Position numbers and translations under genes: made by a program
Shown here: piece by piece, positions 54,215-59,560 of the stretch
Layout of the letters: every line of letters begins with the position of its first letter
How positions within the stretch are numbered: the first letter of the stretch is position 1
The notes under the pieces: model-generated
The model's input: only the letters and a program-made list of their open reading frames with translations
Databases searched by the model: none
What the model was told of the DNA's origin: nothing
Source of the DNA: an uncultured Gammaproteobacteria bacterium
GTDB taxonomy: Bacteria; Pseudomonadota; Gammaproteobacteria; Pseudomonadales; Pseudohongiellaceae
Length of the DNA: 59,560 bases
NCBI GenBank assembly: GCA_913031035.1
Contig: CAJWGN010000005.1
Span: 1-59,560, forward strand
Reading direction: 5' to 3'

Positions 54215-55978
54215 TCAGCGGCTATCTTTTTCGAATAGCTCTTGCAGCTCTTGCCGGCCCTCCCGCGCCAACTTGTGAAGTTTATCAATGTCATCTACAT
54301 GCTTTACAGAATTTTGCAGCATGGTTTCATCGTGATTACGAAACATTTCAGTAACCTCCAGAGCACGACCTTCTGGATAACCAAGCTGCTCGAGAGTCCG
54401 AGTTGCGGCCTCCAAACTGCTGGCAAAAGTGTCTCGAATAACATGTTCGACGCCGCTAGCTAGCAACCGCCGAGCATGAGTACGATCGATTGCCCGAGCT
54501 ATAATACGAATTCTTGGATTTTGCTCTTTTACCAGAGCGACAATTTCGAGAGATTCTTCTATTTCATCTACGGCGACAACCACTATTTTCGCATGCTTAA
54601 CGCCGGCAGACCGCATTAGGTCAAGGCGAGTCATATTACCAAAAAAGATTCTATTCCCTAACTGCTTAACGAATTCAACATGAGTTGAGTTCTTGTCCAT
54701 TGCCGTGAAAGGGATATGGCGGGCTGATAGCATCCTGCCGATTATTTGCCCAAAACGGCCAAAACCAGCAATGATTACTTCAGGATGATGAGTGTCCCAG
54801 TGGGCATCTTGATCGGGTTGAGATTCACTGCGCGCGTGCCAAATTTTTCGATGCAAAACAACAAGAGGCGATGTCAGCGCCATCGACAAGCCTACTATCA
54901 AAATAAACTGCGCCGATAGTTCCGGGCTAAACAACCCCCCTTGAGTAGCTTCGGACAAAATCACAAAGGCGAACTCCCCTCCTTGCGACAGCATCAGTCC
55001 GAGCTGAAAACCTTCCTTGTAGGAGACGTTGTTTCTTTTTAACACCGCCACAATTATCAGGGTTTTAGTGGCGACCAATAACATCGCCCCAAACAACATC
55101 TGAAACGGGTTTTCTAGAAACAAGGCAACATTGAGTGTCATGCCAACAGCGATAAAGAATAGGCCTAGTAATATCCCCTTAAAAGGCTCTATATCTGATT
55201 CAAGCTGATGCCTATAATCAGAATTTGCCAACATAATCCCGGCAAGAAAAGCGCCCAAGCCCATGGAGAGCGACACCGCGTCCATTAACACAGCAACACC
55301 AATCACAATCAGCAAACTGGCAGCTGTCATAACTTCTTTATTGTTAGTCTGAGCTACCGCCGCAAGCAAGTGGTTAAGGCCGAATCGGCCAAAAATCAAG
55401 ACCCCGACGACTGCAGCTACCGAGTAATACCATGGATAAGAGTTCTCTCCCGCCGCCCCATTTTGGGCTACTACGCCAACTAGCAGCAAAATCGGAATAA
55501 CTGCTAAATCTTGCAGCAGGAGAATGGAAAAGCCTTTGCGGCCTAAAGGAGAGGCTATAATCCTCTCTTCACTCATAAGCTGAATCGCAAATGCCGTAGA
55601 AGAAAGACCTAGAGCCAGGCCCAACACCAAGGATTGCTGAAAGCTCAGTGCGATAAACGAGAAAGCGCAGGTTAAAACGGCCGCTGAAATCAACAGCTGG
55701 CTGCCACCGATAAGACCAATCTGACCGCGCATGGTCCAGAGCTTTTGCGGCGCTAGTTCCAGTCCAATAATGAAGAGTAAGAGGATGACGCCGTACTCGG
55801 CAAAATGAAGAACTTCCTCTGGATCACTTATTAAACCAAGAACATTTGGGCCTAACACTATGCCCGCACAAAGGTAGCCCAAGATTGAACCGAGTCCAAT
55901 TTTCTTAAAAAGCGGAACCGCGATAACAGCAGCGCACAGGTAGTAGAGCGCATCCAATAAGAAATTTTCTTCTAGCAT
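54215..55978 (-). CDS. CPA2 monovalent cation:H+ antiporter with TrkA-N domain
   Basis: 587 residues. Twelve to thirteen membrane helices occupy about residues 1-380, with LGYLCAGIVLGPNVLG (about 34), GVILLLFIIGLELAP (about 63), SSTAFAIQLMSEE (about 126) and FSILLLQDLAVIPILLL (about 150; Asp of the exchange site). A RCK/TrkA-N domain follows with GFGRFGQIIGRML (about 398) and a Rossmann beta2 AMDKN. This is the KefB/KefC and YbaL group of K+/H+ exchangers, controlled by nucleotide or glutathione. No KefF/KefG-like partner is adjacent, and it appears monocistronic. Confidence 0.92.
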   Translation of the reverse strand: MLEENFLLDALYYLCAAVIAVPLFKKIGLGSILGYLCAGIVLGPNVLGLISDPEEVLHFAEYGVILLLFIIGLELAPQKLWTMRGQIGLIGGSQLLISAAVLTCAFSFIALSFQQSLVLGLALGLSSTAFAIQLMSEERIIASPLGRKGFSILLLQDLAVIPILLLVGVVAQNGAAGENSYPWYYSVAAVVGVLIFGRFGLNHLLAAVAQTNNKEVMTAASLLIVIGVAVLMDAVSLSMGLGAFLAGIMLANSDYRHQLESDIEPFKGILLGLFFIAVGMTLNVALFLENPFQMLFGAMLLVATKTLIIVAVLKRNNVSYKEGFQLGLMLSQGGEFAFVILSEATQGGLFSPELSAQFILIVGLSMALTSPLVVLHRKIWHARSESQPDQDAHWDTHHPEVIIAGFGRFGQIIGRMLSARHIPFTAMDKNSTHVEFVKQLGNRIFFGNMTRLDLMRSAGVKHAKIVVVAVDEIEESLEIVALVKEQNPRIRIIARAIDRTHARRLLASGVEHVIRDTFASSLEAATRTLEQLGYPEGRALEVTEMFRNHDETMLQNSVKHVDDIDKLHKLAREGRQELQELFEKDSR

Positions 55979-56366
55979 TGCAACCTCAAATTGGGAGGGC
56001 CAAAGTCAGCAGCTTGTAAAGCTACCACAGGATGAGTTCAGACTCACATCGAGTTTGTTACCTGTCAGGAGGCTTCATCGCCATAAAAATGTTACTTTTC
56101 AACTCGACTTAGCTAAAAAAAAGGTGCTTCCAATTTTTAGTAACTAATCCTCTGAATAGCTTTCACACTTAGCGGTAACACTCCCCTTCTAATGCCTTGC
56201 CTAAGTATTGCAATCCACTCTCCTGATTTCATCAAGCCCATGCTATTACTAGCCTGCAGAGTAATCTGGGTAGGTTTGTAACAAATTGCCAAAAAAAAAG
56301 CTGATTTCTCAGCCAGATTGGGTACACTTGAAGAAATACTAAAATAAATCATCTAGAGGATAAGTC
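55979..56366. other. Divergent promoter region
   Basis: 388 bases between the antiporter and the redoxin/cytochrome protein. The open frames inside lack family motifs. No defined operator is seen; GAGGA lies upstream of GTG 56367. Confidence 0.4.
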
Positions 56367-58202
56367 GTGAAATTAACTCTCAGACTAGCGTTATCAGTTG
56401 CAGTCGCAGCAGCCGCCCTATCAGTGCAAGCTGGTGAGCGCGTTGGTGACTTTGCACTCATCGATCACGAAGGCGCATTTCAGCATATGGCCTGGTACGA
56501 CGATCACAGCGCCGCCGTAATTATGCCCTTCACAGCCGATACTGACCTAACTCAGTTTAGCGCCCTGCAAGCTACTTATGCTGACCAAGGGGTCGCTTTT
56601 TTCTTGATGAACCCGGGTCTAGAAACAGACCGGTCTGCCGTGGCCAGCCTACTGGAATCTAAAGGCGTTGATGCCTCCGTGCTTATGGACGACGCACAAT
56701 TGGTTACCGAAATGCTTGGCATCCAACACATGGACCAAGTAGTGCTTTATAACCCGAGTAGTTTTGAACTTCTTTATCGTGGTCCTGCAAGCGATCAGCT
56801 TGAAGAAAGCATTCAAGCTGCCTTGAATGGTGATAAAACCGATTTAGTAGAAGTAGCTGCATCTGGGCCGGCAATTGAATTCATCAATACCGAGCTACAT
56901 GCTAATCTTTCTTACACCCAAGATATCGCGCCGATCATTGCTGAGAACTGCGCCGAATGTCATCGCGAAGGCGGAATAGCCCCTTTTGCAATGGACAGCA
57001 ATTTAGCAGTGCAAGGTTGGTCACCAATGATACGCGAAGTGGTAATGACTAAGCGCATGCCTCCAGGCCAAATCGATAATAAAATCGGCCTTAAGATGAA
57101 GAATGAAATGAACCTTAGCGACGAAGAAATGCAAAAACTCGTTCGCTGGGTGAACGCAGGCTCTGTCGTGGAGGGAGATGCAGATCCATTGGCAAACCTC
57201 GTTTGGCCTGATACTAAATGGTCATTCGGTGAACCTGACTTGATTGTTACAGTACCTCCACAAACTATTCCAGCTACCGGTGTAGTTGATTATATGGATA
57301 TTCCGATCGATTTAGGCCTTGAAAAAGACGTCTGGATTAGAGGCAGTGAAGTCTCTCCTGGATCTCCTGAGGTTCTTCACCATATCATTACGACAGTAAT
57401 CCCACCGGGTGGTGCTGCCAACCCACAGGAAGCTCTTTTCGCTGCTATCAACAGCTTGCCCGAAGAACGCGCTGCGGCTGTAAGAACCGAGCTGTTTGCT
57501 TCAGTAGCTAGTGGCGGGCGCCCTGACATCGACAAGATATTCCGCGAAAATCCTGAAATTGATATAAGCACTCTACTTGGCGGCGGCGATCCTGATCAAG
57601 GTTCTGTTGCCGGCTATGCCCCTGGCAATGTCGGGCAGCTGAACCCAGCGGGTGTAGGTGGCTTACTGAAGGCAGGCACACAGCTTAACTTGCAGATGCA
57701 TTACACAACAACTGGCAAGGAAATGACTGACGCTACCGAAATTGGCATCTACTTCTATGAAGAAGGCATGGTTCCGGAAAAGAGAATGTCAGGCGGTGTC
57801 GGCAATGCCTTCAGCCTTGAAATTCCAGCGAATGCAAAAGGCCATGAGATGGAGCTGGTTACTTATGTAGCAGACGAAGCGGAGATCCGCAGCTTAATGC
57901 CACACATGCATTTTCGCGGTAAACGGATGAAGTTTGTCGCTCAGTATCCAGACGGCAGCGAAGAGATGCTTCTTTCAGTGCCTGCTTACTCATTCAACTG
58001 GCAGTTGGCACATGAATTGGAAACGCCTTTGAGAGTGCCAGCGGGCACTAAGATTGTGGCCACAGGCGCTTTTGACAATTCTACTCAGAACCCTTACAAC
58101 CCTGACCCCAGCAGTGAGATCGTTTGGGGTGAGCAAAGCTGGGAAGAGATGTTCATGGGCTTTTATACTTGGCAGAACGTTGAAGAGGGTGGATCAGAGT
58201 AA
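56367..58202 (+). CDS. Redoxin / cytochrome c / copper type II monooxygenase-like fusion protein
   Basis: 611 residues from GTG 56367 (AGAGGA upstream), with a signal peptide (1-22). Residues about 24-155 resemble a redoxin/thioredoxin fold (ERVGDFALIDHEG, VLYNPSSFELLYRG) but the usual active-site Cys is missing. A single haem motif CAECH is at 195-199, followed by MPPGQ near 231. The C-terminal half matches copper type II monooxygenase domains: His338-His339 in VLHHIITT, His445 in QMHY, His513 and His515 in MPHMHFRG and Met595 in SWEEMFMGF, so both copper sites look complete. It should be periplasmic. The reaction is unknown. The gene is alone, with a strong terminator after it. Confidence 0.85.
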   Translation: MKLTLRLALSVAVAAAALSVQAGERVGDFALIDHEGAFQHMAWYDDHSAAVIMPFTADTDLTQFSALQATYADQGVAFFLMNPGLETDRSAVASLLESKGVDASVLMDDAQLVTEMLGIQHMDQVVLYNPSSFELLYRGPASDQLEESIQAALNGDKTDLVEVAASGPAIEFINTELHANLSYTQDIAPIIAENCAECHREGGIAPFAMDSNLAVQGWSPMIREVVMTKRMPPGQIDNKIGLKMKNEMNLSDEEMQKLVRWVNAGSVVEGDADPLANLVWPDTKWSFGEPDLIVTVPPQTIPATGVVDYMDIPIDLGLEKDVWIRGSEVSPGSPEVLHHIITTVIPPGGAANPQEALFAAINSLPEERAAAVRTELFASVASGGRPDIDKIFRENPEIDISTLLGGGDPDQGSVAGYAPGNVGQLNPAGVGGLLKAGTQLNLQMHYTTTGKEMTDATEIGIYFYEEGMVPEKRMSGGVGNAFSLEIPANAKGHEMELVTYVADEAEIRSLMPHMHFRGKRMKFVAQYPDGSEEMLLSVPAYSFNWQLAHELETPLRVPAGTKIVATGAFDNSTQNPYNPDPSSEIVWGEQSWEEMFMGFYTWQNVEEGGSE

Positions 58203-58230
58203 GAACTGATTAATCCTTAGCAAAACAAAA

Positions 58231-58263
58231 AAGGCGAGTTCAATGAACTCGCCTTTTTTTTTG
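58231..58263 (+). terminator. Strong intrinsic terminator
   Basis: GGCGAGTTCA and TGAACTCGCC pair, flanked by an A-run and followed by nine Ts, 31 bases after the stop of the fusion protein. It can also act for the leftward gene ending at 58406. Confidence 0.93.
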
Positions 58264-58405
58264 AACCGCTTTCATACTCATCAGGCTGAACTTACGGTGC
58301 TATTTTATGGTGCTAACTCAGACATCTTGGGCAAGCACTTCCCATTCAATTACACCTAATACAATTGATCCACCCCCACTACTGAGGCCTATAGTTAATT
58401 ACTAG

Positions 58406-58984
58406 CTATTGTTCACGCGGAGGTGGAGGCGTCCAATCGCAGTCTTCACAGTCCGGTGAAATATCATTTTGAGCAAGCACCTCAAAGATAAAGTCTCTCC
58501 ATACTTCATTCGGCTGCCAGACGGTGTTCATGTCAGCCTTAGCTTCTGAAATAGATACCTCTTCATGAATCACTCTGTACAAAAAGCTAAACGCAGTCGC
58601 CCTAGCGTTAACTTGGCAATGCAGTAAAGTTTTCTTATCTGTGTTTCGTTGCATAGAATCTGAAAAAGCATAAAAGTCATCTGGGAGGGGATTATCAAAT
58701 GTCACAGGTACATGCATGTATTCCATTCCCAAGCCTTTTACAACCTGATCAGCATCTGGCAAAGCATTCTGGTTGTTGGTGAAGGCTATGTAGACAATCC
58801 TTTCAAACCCCTGCTCAGCAATAGCAGCAAACTGCTCTGCGCTGGGCTGGCCTGAGCTTGCAAAGTTCTCGCTATACTGGCGAAAATTCACTATTTTTTC
58901 TAGCGAAGGGGCAACATCTTCAACAGCCCAAGCGTTATTTATCAGCATAGCCGTTGTGGCTAGTCCTAAAAGTGTTTTCTTCAT
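58406..58984 (-). CDS. Secreted DUF442/tyrosine-phosphatase-like protein
   Basis: 192 residues from ATG 58984, with AGGG 7 bases upstream; ATG 58990 is equivalent. A signal peptide (about 1-20, ending AWA) is followed by a beta-lactamase hydrolase-like (DUF442) fold related to cysteine phosphatases: SGQPSAEQFAAIAEQGF (about 44), VPVTFDNPLPDDF and the P-loop HCQVNARAT (about 122) with Cys and Arg in CX5R spacing. It could be an active phosphatase or a sulfide-related enzyme outside the cytosol. The end is acidic and Cys-containing (CEDCDW) then Pro-rich. The assignment of the substrate is open. Confidence 0.8.
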   Translation of the reverse strand: MKKTLLGLATTAMLINNAWAVEDVAPSLEKIVNFRQYSENFASSGQPSAEQFAAIAEQGFERIVYIAFTNNQNALPDADQVVKGLGMEYMHVPVTFDNPLPDDFYAFSDSMQRNTDKKTLLHCQVNARATAFSFLYRVIHEEVSISEAKADMNTVWQPNEVWRDFIFEVLAQNDISPDCEDCDWTPPPPREQ

Positions 58985-59217
58985 GCTCATACCCTATTGG
59001 TGATTTCGAAATTTTAATTAAGCCTACTTAAACTTACCTAAACCTACTATAGCAGACCTTTTACTAGGTTTTCCATGAACTACCCATATAGAAAATACTG
59101 TCTAAGATGCTGGCTCGTCACCAGATAATCAGCGCCAGTATAGGACAATAAGTATTGATGGGTTTAACATCATAGAGATTTAAACTATTAGAATATCTAA
59201 GGGAAGAAAGCGTCTAA

Positions 59218-59560
59218 TTAGCTTTGCAAATCGCTGAGCAGCTCAAAAGCTAGCTCAGCCTTGGCTAACGGAACATAAACGTGATCATGATAATACGCAG
59301 CCACGACATTGGCACTAATATTGTGACTTGATAAGCGATTGGCAACCGCTGCAGTTAAACCCACAGAATTAAGACTGGAGTGGACTGTCAGCGTAATGCA
59401 TTTAAAAACTGATGAATAATCGAACCCCGCCTGCATCGCGGCTACCTTAGTTAAAATCAAACTAAGGCCTTCCTCTTCCCTATAGGTAGCAACCGGCTCC
59501 AAATCTAAGATGTCACTAAAACTCATTGTGTCACTAGAACAAAAAACATATTCGTCTTTC
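59218..59560 (-). CDS. ACT-domain protein, partial (5' end outside window)
   Basis: The frame is open to the right edge, and the codons beyond the first ATG (59526) read KDEYVFCSSDT, which fits the conserved DGEYVFC start of this family, so the gene begins outside the window. The visible 114 residues contain YREEEGLSLILTK (about 28-40) and an ACT domain ITLTVHSSLNSVGLTAAVAN followed by ISANVVAAYYHDHVYVP. Related small proteins (about 130 residues) are annotated as ACT_7 or amino-acid-binding regulatory proteins; ligand unknown. Confidence 0.85.
   Translation of the reverse strand, partial: KDEYVFCSSDTMSFSDILDLEPVATYREEEGLSLILTKVAAMQAGFDYSSVFKCITLTVHSSLNSVGLTAAVANRLSSHNISANVVAAYYHDHVYVPLAKAELAFELLSDLQS

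Overview
The window reads as chromosomal DNA of an aerobic, Gram-negative gammaproteobacterium, probably a marine heterotroph. The evidence is the divergent ssb/uvrA pair, a moeA gene beside DUF2333, gammaproteobacterial-type tag and hemH genes, a very large Oar-like TonB-dependent receptor, a DUF1302 outer-membrane protein, several lipoproteins and Tat/Sec signals, and moderate GC. Placement below class level cannot be made from this sequence alone. There is no rRNA, no convincing tRNA, no CRISPR array, no intact transposase and no prophage module.

Layout. 1-6.7 kb: 3' end of a PQQ-dependent dehydrogenase, tag, a VOC protein, then a leftward group (FAD-linked 2-hydroxyacid dehydrogenase, atypical SDR, nitroreductase, degenerate receiver-domain protein) and a DUF4156 lipoprotein. 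6.8-7.8 kb: two decayed genes that look like a dead ArsR/SdpI operon. 7.9-13.0 kb: a tightly coupled operon of an MMPL/RND exporter, a LolA-like periplasmic protein and a DUF1302 barrel, probably a trans-envelope lipid route. 13.1-17.7 kb: dicarboxylate symporter, exported amidase, saccharopine-dehydrogenase-like reductase. 18.5-27.8 kb: an M16 lipoprotein peptidase, then ABC ATPase, ABC permease, a double-PDZ lipoprotein and two paralogous FG-GAP propeller proteins, translationally coupled. 28.0-32.3 kb: a tandem-repeat leader, a TAXI-TRAP transporter and an MDR oxidoreductase. 32.7-34.8 kb: two identical-type operators, a six-TM protein, its likely winged-helix regulator, a palindromic repeat and an alpha/beta hydrolase. 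34.9-41.5 kb: leftward SulP transporter, DUF2333, lipoprotein, moeA, an RmlD-like protein and ssb. 41.7-48.6 kb: uvrA and the Oar-like receptor. 49.3-59.5 kb: M14-type carboxypeptidase, a dead Tat-exported [2Fe-2S] subunit, hemH, an SMP-30 protein, a CPA2 antiporter, a redoxin/cytochrome c/copper-monooxygenase-like fusion, a secreted DUF442-type phosphatase-like protein and an ACT-domain protein running off the right edge.

How they work together. Most of the window is housekeeping and envelope function. The two most promising multi-gene systems are the MMPL/LolA-like/DUF1302 operon, in which two members carry similar acidic Asp/Phe-rich stretches, and the ABC/PDZ/FG-GAP operon, for which I know no characterised counterpart. 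Three gene remnants show ongoing gene loss. All family assignments are from motif reading by eye, without database searches.
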